A stretch of 61,046 bases of DNA from Thermodesulfobacteriaceae bacterium (GCA_025062245.1 JANXAD010000005.1:1-61046); one strand, 5' to 3'. Positions 35,336 through 44,105 are shown, counted from the stretch's first letter. Translations and numbers: made by a program. Notes: generated by a model from the sequence alone, not told the origin.

Positions 35336-35966
35336 CTTCCTTATAAAGCCCCTTTTTTTCAATATAAAAATAAACTTCCTCCGGAACCAAGTATCTTATA
35401 GATTGTTTTTTCTTTTTAAATTCTCTTAACTTAGTAGAGGAAATTTCTAAGGGAAAAACCCTTAGGAAATAAACCTTTTTATCAAGATTTTCAACTTTAG
35501 GCCATAACTCCTTAGCTTTTTGATAAAAGCTTTCATAAATATTTTCCCAATTTCTGTAGCCTCGTGAAACTACTACGAGATGGGTAAAGTCTAAGAATTC
35601 TTCATAATGCCACCAGGTCTGAAATTCCTCAAAGGAATCCCATCCTATAATTAAAAAAAATTTATAATTGGGATAGGAAACCTTTAATTTTTTTAAGGTT
35701 TTTAAAGTATAGGAAGGCTTTTCTTCCCTTTCTAAGTCTAAAACTTTAAAATAGGGATTGTCTTTTATCGAAAGGAAAAGCATATGATAACGATCTTCAA
35801 AGGAAGCTAAAAGTTCTTTCTTATGAGGAGGAAATCCAGCAGGAATAAACCACACTTCATCTAAGGAAAAATTTACTCTTACCTCTTCAGCAATTCTTAG
35901 GTGAGCTAGGTGAGGAGGATCAAAGGTTCCTCCTAAAATTCCTATCTTAGGTCCTAATTTGTCCAT
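35319..35966 (-). CDS. nadD: Nicotinate-nucleotide adenylyltransferase
   Basis: Makes deamido-NAD from nicotinate mononucleotide. IGILGGTFDPPHLAHL carries the nucleotidyltransferase (H-x-G-H-like) motif, and EISSTKLREF is the C-terminal ISST motif. About 215 aa. I prefer the ATG at 35966; a TTG at 35978 is also possible. The start lies inside proA (20-base overlap, or 32 with the TTG), consistent with translational coupling. Confidence 0.94.
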   Translation of the reverse strand: MDKLGPKIGILGGTFDPPHLAHLRIAEEVRVNFSLDEVWFIPAGFPPHKKELLASFEDRYHMLFLSIKDNPYFKVLDLEREEKPSYTLKTLKKLKVSYPNYKFFLIIGWDSFEEFQTWWHYEEFLDFTHLVVVSRGYRNWENIYESFYQKAKELWPKVENLDKKVYFLRVFPLEISSTKLREFKKKKQSIRYLVPEEVYFYIEKKGLYKEDERLG

Positions 35967-37212
35967 TTCCAAAGGCAATAAATTTGGTAGTAGTTAATTC
36001 TTCAAGTCCCATAGGTCCATAAGCGTGAATTTTAGTGGTAGAAATGCCTATCTCAGCTCCTAATCCCAATTCCCCTCCATCGTTAAATCTGGTAGAAGCA
36101 TTAACTAAGACCAAACTGGCATCAACTTCCTTTAAAAATCTTAAGGCTTTGTAATAATTTTGAGTAACTATAGCTTCAGTATGATTACTTCCATATTTAC
36201 TTATATGGGCTATAGCTTCATCAAGATCTCTTACCACCTTAACTGCTAAAATTAAATCTAAATACTCTGCATACCAGTCCTCTTCGGTAGCCCTTTTAGC
36301 CCAAGGAAGGTATTTTAAAGTTTCAGAACAACCTCTGAGCTCAACCTCATACTTTTTATATTCTTCAGCTATTTGGGGTAAAAAAATGGGGGCTATTTTT
36401 TCATGCACCAAAAGGGTTTCCATAGCATTACAGACTCCAGGCCTTTGACATTTGGCATTAATAGCAATAGTTTTAGCCATCTCTAAATCCGCTTCTTCAT
36501 CTACATATACATGACACACTCCTTTATAGTGTTTAATAACTGGAATTTTTGACTTTTCAGTTACAAATCTAATTAAACCTTCTCCTCCGCGTGGAATAAC
36601 AAGGTCTATATAGTCCTCTAATTCTAAAAGATATTCCATAGCCCTTCTATCAGGGGTAGGAAGGACCTGAACAGCTTCTGGCGGAAAATTAAACTCTTTA
36701 AGAGTTTCTCTGAAAATTTCTCCTAAGGCTAAATTAGATTTTAAAGCCTCTTTACCCCCTCTCAAAATAGTGCTATTTCCACTTTTAAAACAAAGACCTG
36801 CAGCATCCATAGTCACATTAGGTCTACTTTCATAGATTATAGCAATAACTCCTAAGGGAATTCTCATTTTTCCAACCAAGAGCCCATTAGGTCTTTTCCA
36901 CATTTTAACTATTTCTCCTACAGGATCCGGAAGGGCTGCTACTTCTTCTAACCCTTTAGCCATACCCTCTATAACTTTATCACTTAAGCTTAAACGGTCT
37001 ATAAAGGCTTTACTTTGACCCTGAGCTAAAGCCTCTTCTACCTCTTGAGCATTAATTCTTTTGAGTTCCTCTTTTCTTTCTCTTAATTTCTGAGCTACCT
37101 TTCTAAGCACGGCATTTTTTTCTTCAGAACTAAGTTTAGCTAACTTAAAACTTGCTTCTTTAGCTTTCTTAGCTATCTCCACTACAAGTTCCCGCAAATC
37201 TTGATCTTTCAT
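35947..37212 (-). CDS. proA: Gamma-glutamyl phosphate reductase
   Basis: Second enzyme of proline synthesis, NADPH-dependent reduction of glutamyl phosphate to the semialdehyde. Aldehyde-dehydrogenase fold with the catalytic Cys in CQRPGVCNAMETLL, and IIYESRPNVTMDAAGLC and GSNHTEAIVTQN. 421 aa. Strong RBS AAGGAGG before the ATG. First gene of the 15.4-kb minus-strand operon; the 83-base gap to the divergent HDOD gene must hold both promoters. Confidence 0.96.
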   Translation of the reverse strand: MKDQDLRELVVEIAKKAKEASFKLAKLSSEEKNAVLRKVAQKLRERKEELKRINAQEVEEALAQGQSKAFIDRLSLSDKVIEGMAKGLEEVAALPDPVGEIVKMWKRPNGLLVGKMRIPLGVIAIIYESRPNVTMDAAGLCFKSGNSTILRGGKEALKSNLALGEIFRETLKEFNFPPEAVQVLPTPDRRAMEYLLELEDYIDLVIPRGGEGLIRFVTEKSKIPVIKHYKGVCHVYVDEEADLEMAKTIAINAKCQRPGVCNAMETLLVHEKIAPIFLPQIAEEYKKYEVELRGCSETLKYLPWAKRATEEDWYAEYLDLILAVKVVRDLDEAIAHISKYGSNHTEAIVTQNYYKALRFLKEVDASLVLVNASTRFNDGGELGLGAEIGISTTKIHAYGPMGLEELTTTKFIAFGNGQIRT

Positions 37213-37295
37213 AAAAAAACCTCCTTACAACAGATTTTCAAAAAATAAAAAGTTCTGGTATTATTAAAGCTATATTTTAAATTAAATCTTTAAAA
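37213..37295. promoter_or_regulatory. Divergent promoter region between proA and the HDOD gene
   Basis: An 83-base, very AT-rich gap between two divergently transcribed genes. proA has AAGGAGG at the expected distance. On the plus strand TATATT near 37271 could be a -10 for the HDOD gene, but no convincing -35 partner can be fixed. By position it must contain the promoter of the ten-gene operon. Confidence 0.4.
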
Positions 37296-38876
37296 ATGGG
37301 AGAGATAGAAGCTCTTCTTAAAAACTTAAATAGGGAACTTCCCCCTTTTCCAGAGGTAGGGGTAAAGATTTTACAAAATCTTCTTTTTAAGGAAGAAAGA
37401 GAACTTTTTGAATTTTTAAATACTGAAGAAGAACTTTGGAATTTTATTATTTCTGTTTCTAATTTACCTAAGTTTAGAAAGGCTTCACCCCCTATAGAAG
37501 ACCTAAGAAAGGCTTTTTTAGTTTTAGGAGATGATCTTATTAAAAACTTACTCTTAGGCTATATAACTTTTAAAATAAGGAAAGAAACCTTTGACAGTTT
37601 TTCCTTTCCCAAATTTTGGGCTCGTGCTATTCTTAATCTTTCTCTTTCCCATCTTTTATCTTCCCTCCTTACTCCCTATCCTTTTCATCTTCATGTAGCC
37701 TCCTTTCTTATGGATTTTGGAATAGTAGTGCTTTATTTAATCTCTCCTGAAGGCTATTTAAAGGTTTTAAGTCTTAAAAGTATGGGAAAAGATACCCTCT
37801 CAGCTGAAAAAGAGGTCTTTGGGTTTACCCATCCAGAGGTTTCTGCAGAATATTTGGAAAATTTTTCTCTTCCCAGAAGACTTATCTTAGATCTTTACTA
37901 TCATCATTATCCTTTAGAGGATTTGCCTGAGGAGGTTCCTTTTTATATCTTAGAGGATTTAAAAATTTTAAAATTGATAGACTATGGAGTAGGGGCATAC
38001 TTTGGTAAAGATAGAGAGGAAAATTACGAAAATTTTAAAAATTTAGCTAAACTTTGGTTTAACTTAGATGAAAGAGAAAATTTTAAACTTATAGAAACTT
38101 TACCAGCTATAGGGAATCTATATTTTGAAATATTTAAACTTGAAGAATTTTTTCTTATTCCCTATAGTAAGTGGCTTGAAGAAAAGGAAAGGGAAATAAA
38201 AAAAATAACTGAAGAACTTCAAAAGGAAGCTCAAAAGGGAGCAGAACTTTTAAAAAGTTATGAGAGGGAAATTTATAAGCTTTGGAAAGAAAAAGAAAAT
38301 CTTCTTAACCAAATAAAGATTACAGAAAAAAAATTAAAAGAAGTAAACCCTTTTCACGAATTAACCGGACTTTATAATGAAGGTTATTTTAAAAAAAGAC
38401 TAAAAGAAGAAATTTTAAGAGCTAAAAGATATAAGAGAATCTTAAGTGTGTTATTAGTAAATCTTGAAGATTTAGAAGAACTGATTAAAAAATTTGATTT
38501 TTCCGTAGAGGATACTTTTTTAAAAAAACTTTCTCAAAACCTTCTTAAGAATTTGAGAAGGGTTGATATAATTGCCCATTTTAAGGATCCTTCTTTCTTA
38601 GGAATTATCTTGCCTGAGACACCTTCTTCAGGTGCGGTAGTGGTAGCCAGAAAAATTTTAAAAGTTATAGAAACCGTCTACCTGGAAGTTTTTAAGGAAA
38701 AAAAGTCTGCCTTTATAAGTATCTTAACCTACGATTCTGCCCATTTAGATCCTAAAAAGGAACCCTCAGTAGAAATTATTCTAAAACTTTTAAATTCAGG
38801 CCTTAATCTTCTTAAAAATACCAAACAAAGCCGATTTTTAGTGCTTCGCTTAGACCGGGAACTTGAAAGTCGCTAA
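37296..38876 (+). CDS. HDOD-domain protein with degenerate GGDEF domain
   Basis: A 526-aa two-part signalling protein. Residues about 10-230 form an HDOD domain (LPPFPEVGVKILQNLL start), a helical HD-related module without the metal-binding HD pair, used for protein-protein signalling. A coiled coil of about 295-345 (KEREIKKITEELQKEAQ) leads to a GGDEF fold beginning ELTGLYNEGYFKKRL. Where the GGDEF motif should be, near 430-436, the sequence is FKDPSFLGII, so it cannot be a cyclase. Probably a c-di-GMP or partner-binding adaptor. Overlaps tlyA by 14 bases. Confidence 0.85.
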   Translation: MGEIEALLKNLNRELPPFPEVGVKILQNLLFKEERELFEFLNTEEELWNFIISVSNLPKFRKASPPIEDLRKAFLVLGDDLIKNLLLGYITFKIRKETFDSFSFPKFWARAILNLSLSHLLSSLLTPYPFHLHVASFLMDFGIVVLYLISPEGYLKVLSLKSMGKDTLSAEKEVFGFTHPEVSAEYLENFSLPRRLILDLYYHHYPLEDLPEEVPFYILEDLKILKLIDYGVGAYFGKDREENYENFKNLAKLWFNLDERENFKLIETLPAIGNLYFEIFKLEEFFLIPYSKWLEEKEREIKKITEELQKEAQKGAELLKSYEREIYKLWKEKENLLNQIKITEKKLKEVNPFHELTGLYNEGYFKKRLKEEILRAKRYKRILSVLLVNLEDLEELIKKFDFSVEDTFLKKLSQNLLKNLRRVDIIAHFKDPSFLGIILPETPSSGAVVVARKILKVIETVYLEVFKEKKSAFISILTYDSAHLDPKKEPSVEIILKLLNSGLNLLKNTKQSRFLVLRLDRELESR

Positions 38877-39615
38877 AAAGAGACTGGATCAACTTTTAGT
38901 GGAAAAAAAGTTCTGTGAAAGTAGAGAAAAGGCTCGGGCTTTAATTTTAGCTAAAAAGGTCTTAATTTCCTTTAACGGAAAAAGTTTTCAAACAGCTCAA
39001 AAGCCAGGAACCTTAGTTCCTGAAAATGTGAAGATACAAATTCAAGAAGAAATTCCCTATGTCTCAAGAGGAGGCTTAAAGTTAGAAGAAGCCTTAAGGG
39101 TATTTGATTTGAAGGTAAAGGATTGGGTTTGTTTAGATGTAGGTGCTTCAACAGGTGGTTTTACCCATTGTCTTCTCTTAAAAGGAGCTCAAAGAGTCTA
39201 CGCTTTAGATGTGGGAAAAGGACAACTCCATTACTCCCTAAGAAAGGACCCAAGAGTTATTTCTATGGAAGGTATCAATGCCAGATACCTTAAAGAAGAC
39301 ATGTTTCCAGAAAAATTTGACCTTATTACTGTGGATGTTTCCTTTATTTCTTTAAAGAAAGTCTTGCCTTCTCTGGTTTTCCTTCTTAAAGAGGAAGGAT
39401 ACATTTTAGCTTTGATTAAACCTCAGTTTGAAGTAGGACCTAAATTTTTAAAAAAAGGAGTAGTAAAGGACTCCTTTTTACATAAAAAGGTGGTAGACGA
39501 GATTTGGGAATTTGCTAAAAACTTAAGACTTAATCCCTTAGGAGTCGTTCAAAGTCCCCTTTTGGGACCTAAAGGTAATCAAGAGTTTTTTATTCTCTTA
39601 AAAAGAAATTTTTAA
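38863..39615 (+). CDS. tlyA: TlyA-type rRNA 2'-O-methyltransferase
   Basis: N-terminal S4 RNA-binding domain (KKRLDQLLVEKKFCESREKA) and an FtsJ-like methyltransferase domain (CLDVGASTGGFTHCLL as SAM motif I, LITVDVSFISLKKVL and ALIKPQFEVGP). Modifies the ribose of 16S and/or 23S rRNA cytidines. 250 aa, normal. The start is TTG inside the end of the HDOD gene; no other start fits. Sometimes annotated hemolysin A, which is misleading here. Confidence 0.93.
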   Translation: MKVAKKRLDQLLVEKKFCESREKARALILAKKVLISFNGKSFQTAQKPGTLVPENVKIQIQEEIPYVSRGGLKLEEALRVFDLKVKDWVCLDVGASTGGFTHCLLLKGAQRVYALDVGKGQLHYSLRKDPRVISMEGINARYLKEDMFPEKFDLITVDVSFISLKKVLPSLVFLLKEEGYILALIKPQFEVGPKFLKKGVVKDSFLHKKVVDEIWEFAKNLRLNPLGVVQSPLLGPKGNQEFFILLKRNF

Positions 39616-39653
39616 ACTTATTCTGTGATTTAGACTACTACTAAGTTTAAAAA
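39609..39653. terminator. Inverted repeat between convergent tlyA and EAL gene
   Basis: Arms at 39609-39620 and 39642-39653 are 12-bp exact complements, AT-only apart from one C/G pair each, separated by 21 bases. The site sits at the shared 3' ends of two convergent genes and has T/A runs on both sides, so it could stop transcription from both directions. The stem is weak for a thermophile. Confidence 0.4.
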
Positions 39654-41291
39654 TCTTTCTAAAGGAAGGGGTTTACAAAATAAAAAACCCTGGGCATAAT
39701 CACACTTTAGTGATTTTAAAAAACTTAATTGGGCTTGATTTTCTACCCCCTCTCCTATAATCCTTAAGTTTAAACTTTGAGCTAATTTAATAATTCCCTC
39801 TACTAATTTTCTTATTTTATCTTCAAAAATTCCCTGAACAAAGGTTTTATCTATTTTAAGGTAATTAGCCGAAAGTTTTATTAAATAACTTAAAGAAGAA
39901 TATCCGGTTCCAAAATCGTCTAAAGCAAGAAGAAGCTCTAATTTTTCAAGCTCTTTTAAAACTTCGAAAACCCTTTCTTCTAAGTAGACCTTTTCAGTAA
40001 CCTCTATGACTAAAGGCCGATTTAGTTCCTCTCTAACTTCCCTTAAAAGGGTTAATAAATAGGGATCTAAAAAACTCTGATAAGAAAGGTTTATAAAAGG
40101 AAGAAGCTTTTCAGGAAGCTTATTTTTTAAATTTTTAAGGTTTTCCAACACAAAAAATTCTACCTCCTTAATTAATCCTTGATCCTCTAAAATATTTAAA
40201 AAAAATGAAGGGGAAACAATTTGACCATTTTCTCCTAAAAGCCTTAACAAAATTTCAAATCCCATTATCTTTAAAGAAGAGAGCTTATAAATAGGTTGGA
40301 CATAAAAAATAAATCTTTTTTCTTTTAAGGCTCTAAAATACCTATCTCTAAGTTGAAACAAAGTAAGTAAATGTTGATTACACTCTTCATTAAAAAACAA
40401 AAAGTGATTAGGTCCTCTTTTCTTAGATAAATCTAAAGCTAAAAAACTTTTATTGTAAAGTTCCTCAGCAGAGGCTCCATCTTCTGGATAAGTAGAACCT
40501 CCTAAGTTAATAGAAACCTTTTCTACTTTGTCTTCGATAATAAAAGGTATGGAAAAAATCCTAAAAATAGTATCTACAATTTTAGGTATTTGGCTTTTTC
40601 CCTGGTCTAAAAAGATTAGAAAAAAGTCATCCGTTCCACTTCTTCCAATTAAGGCTTCCTTTTCAAAGGCTTCTCTAAGTCTTTCTCCTACTCTTTTAAG
40701 TAATTGGTCGGTCCATTTTAATCCATAATAAGAAGTATAAAGTGAAAACTTATCTAAGTCTAACACCATAAAAATAATAGGATTTTCAGGAGAATGGTAA
40801 ATATGAAAATCAACTATCTTTAAAAGGTATTTTAAACTTTTAAGTCCTGTAACTTTATCCTCTTCTTCTAAGAGGTCTAACTTTAAGGGTTTTTCTTTTA
40901 TTCCTAAGGGTATAATTAGAAAAAAGTAGCCCTTTAGGGCTTCTCCTTCTATTAAGGGAAAGGCAGTGATTTCGCAGCGAAAGGTAGTATAGTCCTTTTT
41001 TCTTAAAGGTAAAACTCCACTATAGCTTTTCCTTTCCTTTAAACTTTTCCACATTTCTTCAAAATAGGGCTCAAACTCCAAAGGACCTGTTAAAATAGAA
41101 AAACTCTTATTTAAAACCTCTGTCTCTGAAAATTTAGTGATTTCAAAGAGAACTGGGTTAGCATAAACTATTTTTCTATAACTATCGGTTATAACAATTA
41201 TTTTATTAAAAAGGGTTAAACTTTGAGGTAAAAGATGAAAAAATTTAAGAGGAATCTGATTATTAATTTGGATGTTTGTATGGGGATTCAT
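39630..41291 (-). CDS. PAS-GGDEF-EAL c-di-GMP phosphodiesterase
   Basis: A 553-aa cytoplasmic protein. PAS domain about 25-125; degenerate GGDEF with SGTDDF at 218-223 in place of GGDEF; EAL domain from about 320. The EAL catalytic residues are all present: E346 (FEILLR), N401, E430 and E433 (EVTE), D458-D459 (DDFGTGYSS), K479, E514/E517 (EGVEN) and Q534. So it most likely hydrolyses c-di-GMP, with the GGDEF half possibly an allosteric GTP-binding site. It would oppose the diguanylate cyclase at 4113. Confidence 0.92.
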   Translation of the reverse strand: MNPHTNIQINNQIPLKFFHLLPQSLTLFNKIIVITDSYRKIVYANPVLFEITKFSETEVLNKSFSILTGPLEFEPYFEEMWKSLKERKSYSGVLPLRKKDYTTFRCEITAFPLIEGEALKGYFFLIIPLGIKEKPLKLDLLEEEDKVTGLKSLKYLLKIVDFHIYHSPENPIIFMVLDLDKFSLYTSYYGLKWTDQLLKRVGERLREAFEKEALIGRSGTDDFFLIFLDQGKSQIPKIVDTIFRIFSIPFIIEDKVEKVSINLGGSTYPEDGASAEELYNKSFLALDLSKKRGPNHFLFFNEECNQHLLTLFQLRDRYFRALKEKRFIFYVQPIYKLSSLKIMGFEILLRLLGENGQIVSPSFFLNILEDQGLIKEVEFFVLENLKNLKNKLPEKLLPFINLSYQSFLDPYLLTLLREVREELNRPLVIEVTEKVYLEERVFEVLKELEKLELLLALDDFGTGYSSLSYLIKLSANYLKIDKTFVQGIFEDKIRKLVEGIIKLAQSLNLRIIGEGVENQAQLSFLKSLKCDYAQGFLFCKPLPLERFLNLVVV

Positions 41292-41639
41292 TGTTTTTCA
41301 ACTTTTTATTTTTAATTATATCACATTTTGTGCTAAGTAGATATATGACGAATTGCCTCATTAAAAATCTAAGGGAAAAACCTATGGTTGCCCCATTTAA
41401 AATCCTAAATAAAAATTAATCCCCCAAAAAAATTTACTCTAACTTACCAAAGCTCTTGCCAAACGCTACAAAAAAGCCTCCCCATCACATCCTATAATCG
41501 CTCATACGCTTACTTTCCCCTCTCTCGACAGGCTAAAATCATCTACCTCAATCCCTTAACTCGTTATAGAACTAAATGCTAAAACAAAATTTAAAAGAAA
41601 AAGAAAGAAAATAGGCTTATTTTCCCTGTGGTAAAAGAT

Positions 41640-41951
41640 TAAAAGCTATGCTTTTCCAACTAATCTATAAAGCAAACTCCGTATAAGCCCAGCTACTATG
41701 GATAGATTACTTAAAGAAGAGAGAGGCAGGCTGAGAAGTAGAAGTAAGACCAAACCAGGGAGCTTATTAAAGAGGGAGATTACGGTGTGAGAAGCTTTAA
41801 TGAATGGGATGAGAATAGAGTAAGTTTTTTGGAAATTGATTTAGTTGTGCATACTACAGATATGTTTATAGGAGGGATAATTATCTTTAGAAAATTAAAT
41901 GAGGCCATGAAAGAGATTTCCTTTAGAATTTTAAATGAGGCATTACGATGA
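41640..41951 (+). pseudogene. Decayed integrase-core transposase
   Basis: One frame reads PATMDRLLKEERGRLRSRSK then TKPGSLLKREITV and stops at 41788-41790. A frame shifted by one continues VRSFNEWDENRVSFLEIDLV and VHTTDMFIGGI, ending at 41951. This matches the region of DDE integrase-type transposases around the first catalytic Asp (W-x-E-x-R-x-G-F-x-E-I-D-L-V). Only a short middle part survives and the rest of the DDE core is gone. It differs from the IS481-like remnant at the left edge. Confidence 0.75.
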
Positions 41952-42054
41952 AACCATAGAATTAGGAATTTTGTATTATATCAGGTAGTTCATTAGTTAC
42001 CTATTAAACAAATCCAAATCTCCATTTTCCCTAAAACCTTTACTTTATCTCAAT

Positions 42055-42135
42055 TTACACTCCAACTTTCTTGGTTTAAAGCTTTATAAGTCTTTTCCTT
42101 CTAAACTGCCAAATAAATTCAATTACTTAAGGTTT
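42055..42135 (-). pseudogene. Short transposase remnant
   Basis: The minus strand reads VIEFIWQFRRKRLIKL then a stop, paralleling VVEFILRFRKERPRIGK in the remnant at 19130-19480. Bases 42111-42131 and 19301-19321 agree at 19 of 21 positions. Only a few tens of codons remain. Confidence 0.45.
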
Positions 42136-42223
42136 TTAAAGGACCTTTTCCTTTTATTAGCTTAAAGTGCTGTATCGGTTACCTATTTTGGATAAGATGA
42201 GATTATTTTTAGATTTGAAAAAA

Positions 42224-42245
42224 TAATGTTCCACGTGGAACATTA
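42224..42245. other. parS: parS-like centromere site (ParB-binding palindrome)
   Basis: Bases 42227-42242 read TGTTCCACGTGGAACA, a perfect 16-bp palindrome identical in form to the bacterial parS consensus (TGTT-N-CACGTG-N-AACA). Symmetry extends to 22 bp (42224-42245). In an AT-rich genome such a GC-containing exact match is very unlikely by chance. ParB spreads from such sites to segregate the chromosome, and they usually lie near the replication origin. It is 14 bases beyond the dciA stop codon. parA/parB are not in this window. Confidence 0.9.
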
Positions 42246-42259
42246 AAATAAAAAAATAT

Positions 42260-42715
42260 TTAGAATTTTTTCAATTTTACATAACTTTTAAACATTTTTA
42301 CAAAAACTTTTTTAATTTCAGGATCCCTAATTTCCTCACAAAATCTTAAAAAAATTTTTAAGTTTTGAGAATTAGAAGGAATAGTTTTAAGGGTCTTTTT
42401 ATGACTTAAAGTTTCTAAGGACGGATTAATTTTAAAGCGAAGATTTTTAATAGAATTTTTGAGTTTTTCAGGTAAAACTTCCTTTATCTTTTCCAAAAGG
42501 ACTAAGGTTTTTCCTGAAAGATTTTGTAACACATAGTGATTAGGAACTTCAATCCAAAGGGTTTCCTCCTGAATTAAGGTGGGAAAGGTTTTAGGACTAA
42601 ACTCTTTTTCTACAATTTTTTCCCAATTTTTTTGAAGAAACTCTAATAAAAGGAGATTTTTTTTAATTTGAGTAGAAAGATTCAGACTTAAAAAAATATC
42701 CTTAACAGGCTTCAT
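42260..42715 (-). CDS. dciA: DUF721/DciA-type helicase loader
   Basis: A 151-aa protein matching the DUF721 pattern: LEFLQKNWEKIVEKEFSPKT, LIQEETLWIEVPNHYVLQNL, then LLEKIKEV and LRFKINP. DciA is the ancestral bacterial factor that loads the DnaB replicative helicase in species without DnaC/DnaI. The C-terminal 45 residues (FLRFCEEIRDPEIKKVFVKM) are an added helical tail. Last gene of the radical SAM - phosphomannomutase - dciA unit, three bases after the mutase, and directly beside the parS site, a replication/segregation context. Confidence 0.75.
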   Translation of the reverse strand: MKPVKDIFLSLNLSTQIKKNLLLLEFLQKNWEKIVEKEFSPKTFPTLIQEETLWIEVPNHYVLQNLSGKTLVLLEKIKEVLPEKLKNSIKNLRFKINPSLETLSHKKTLKTIPSNSQNLKIFLRFCEEIRDPEIKKVFVKMFKSYVKLKKF

Positions 42716-42718
42716 AAT

Positions 42719-44083
42719 TTAAAATTCCTTTAACACCTTTTCTAAGGTTGAGTATACTCTATCTTGAAGTTCTTTTAGGAAGGCTTCATTTTCTGCTTCA
42801 AAACGAAGCACTAACACTGGCTGGGTATTAGAAGCTCTAACCAAAGCCCATCCCTCTTTAAATTCAATTCTTGCTCCATCAACCTCAATTACTTGAAGCC
42901 CCTCTTTTTTAAAAGTTTGAACTAATTTATTGACTACTTGAAATTTTATTTCATCAGGGCATTCCTTTCTTATTTCAGGAGTAGAATACATTTTGGGAAG
43001 TTCTTCTAAGTAAGCAGAGAGGGGTTTATCACTTTCTGAGAGAATCTCAGAGAGCCTCAAAGAAGCATAAACTCCGTCGTCAAAACCAAACCATCTATCT
43101 CCAAAAAAGATATGTCCACTCATCTCCCCAGCTAAAATAGCCTTTTCTTCCTTCATTTTGTTTTTTATAAGGGAGTGCCCTGTTTTCCACATAATAGGAA
43201 TACCGCCAAACTTAGCAATGCTTTCATAAAGAATACGAGAACATTTCACTTCTCCTATAATTTTAGCTTGAGGGTGTTTTTTAAGAAGTTCTTTGGCAAA
43301 GATTACTAAAAGCTCATCTCCCCAGATAATATTTCCCTTTTCGTCAATCACTCCCAGTCTATCCCCATCTCCATCGTATCCAAATCCTACCTCATATCCC
43401 TTACTTAAAACCCTTTCTTTTAAAAAGCGTAAATTTTCAGGAACTACAGGATCAGGAAAGTGATGGGGAAAATTCCCATCTATTTCACAAAACAAACATT
43501 CCACTTCACATCCCAATCTTTTAAAAATCTCTGGCGCCGTTAAAGCACAAACTCCGTTTCCAGGATCTAAAGCTACTTTTAAACTTCTTTTCAATTTTAT
43601 ATTCTGAGAAACATATTCAATATAGCTACTTAAGATTTCCTTTTGATCTAAACATCCCTCTCCCTTTTCATAATCTTCCTTTTCTATAATCTTTCTTATT
43701 TCTTGAATTTGTTCTCCAAAAAGGGTATCCTTCCCAATACAAATTTTTAAACCATTAAACTCAGGAGGATTATGAGAACCTGTTACTTGAATACCTCCAT
43801 CTAATCCTTCTAAGGTAAAGAGGGAAAAATACATAACCGGAGTGGGACACATTCCTATTTCTACTACATCTATTCCGGTTTCTAAAATTCCTTCTATCAG
43901 GTTTTGTTGCAGAAGAGGGCTTGAGAGTCTTCCATCTCTTCCACAGGCTACCTTTTTTCCTCCCTTTCTTCTAACCAGAGTCCCATAGGCTCTACCAATT
44001 TCCTTTACTACCTCTGGTGTAAAATCTACCCCAACCTTTCCTCTTATATCGTATTCTCTAAAAATATAGGGACTTACCTTCAT
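42719..44083 (-). CDS. manB: Phosphomannomutase/phosphoglucomutase
   Basis: Interconverts mannose-6-P and mannose-1-P (and the glucose pair), feeding GDP-mannose synthesis. Alpha-D-phosphohexomutase architecture: FREYDIRGKVG start, catalytic Ser S103 in TGSHNPPEFNGLK, the metal-binding loop YDGDGDRLGVID, GEMSGHIFF for sugar binding and RASNTQPVLVLRFEA as the phosphate loop. 454 aa, AlgC-like. The matching guanylyltransferase manC is about 5 kb away on the other strand. Confidence 0.94.
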   Translation of the reverse strand: MKVSPYIFREYDIRGKVGVDFTPEVVKEIGRAYGTLVRRKGGKKVACGRDGRLSSPLLQQNLIEGILETGIDVVEIGMCPTPVMYFSLFTLEGLDGGIQVTGSHNPPEFNGLKICIGKDTLFGEQIQEIRKIIEKEDYEKGEGCLDQKEILSSYIEYVSQNIKLKRSLKVALDPGNGVCALTAPEIFKRLGCEVECLFCEIDGNFPHHFPDPVVPENLRFLKERVLSKGYEVGFGYDGDGDRLGVIDEKGNIIWGDELLVIFAKELLKKHPQAKIIGEVKCSRILYESIAKFGGIPIMWKTGHSLIKNKMKEEKAILAGEMSGHIFFGDRWFGFDDGVYASLRLSEILSESDKPLSAYLEELPKMYSTPEIRKECPDEIKFQVVNKLVQTFKKEGLQVIEVDGARIEFKEGWALVRASNTQPVLVLRFEAENEAFLKELQDRVYSTLEKVLKEF

Positions 44084-44105
44084 CTCTTACCTCTTTTTAG
44101 TTTTT

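Larger units (their letters stand above)
41292..42259. other. Gene-poor region of decayed mobile DNA with a parS-like site
   Basis: About 970 bases with no intact gene. It contains transposase remnants at 41640-41951 (+) and about 42055-42135 (-) and the parS-like palindrome at 42224-42245. The left part (41337-41600) has short open pieces such as RSYAYFPLSRQAKIIYLNPL on the plus strand that I cannot assign. It is the longest non-coding stretch in the window. Confidence 0.6.

Noticed and set aside
42187-42195. TTATCCAAA on the minus strand, near a DnaA box
   Set aside because: Only a single imperfect match to TTATNCACA near parS; no cluster of boxes or AT-rich unwinding element can be shown.
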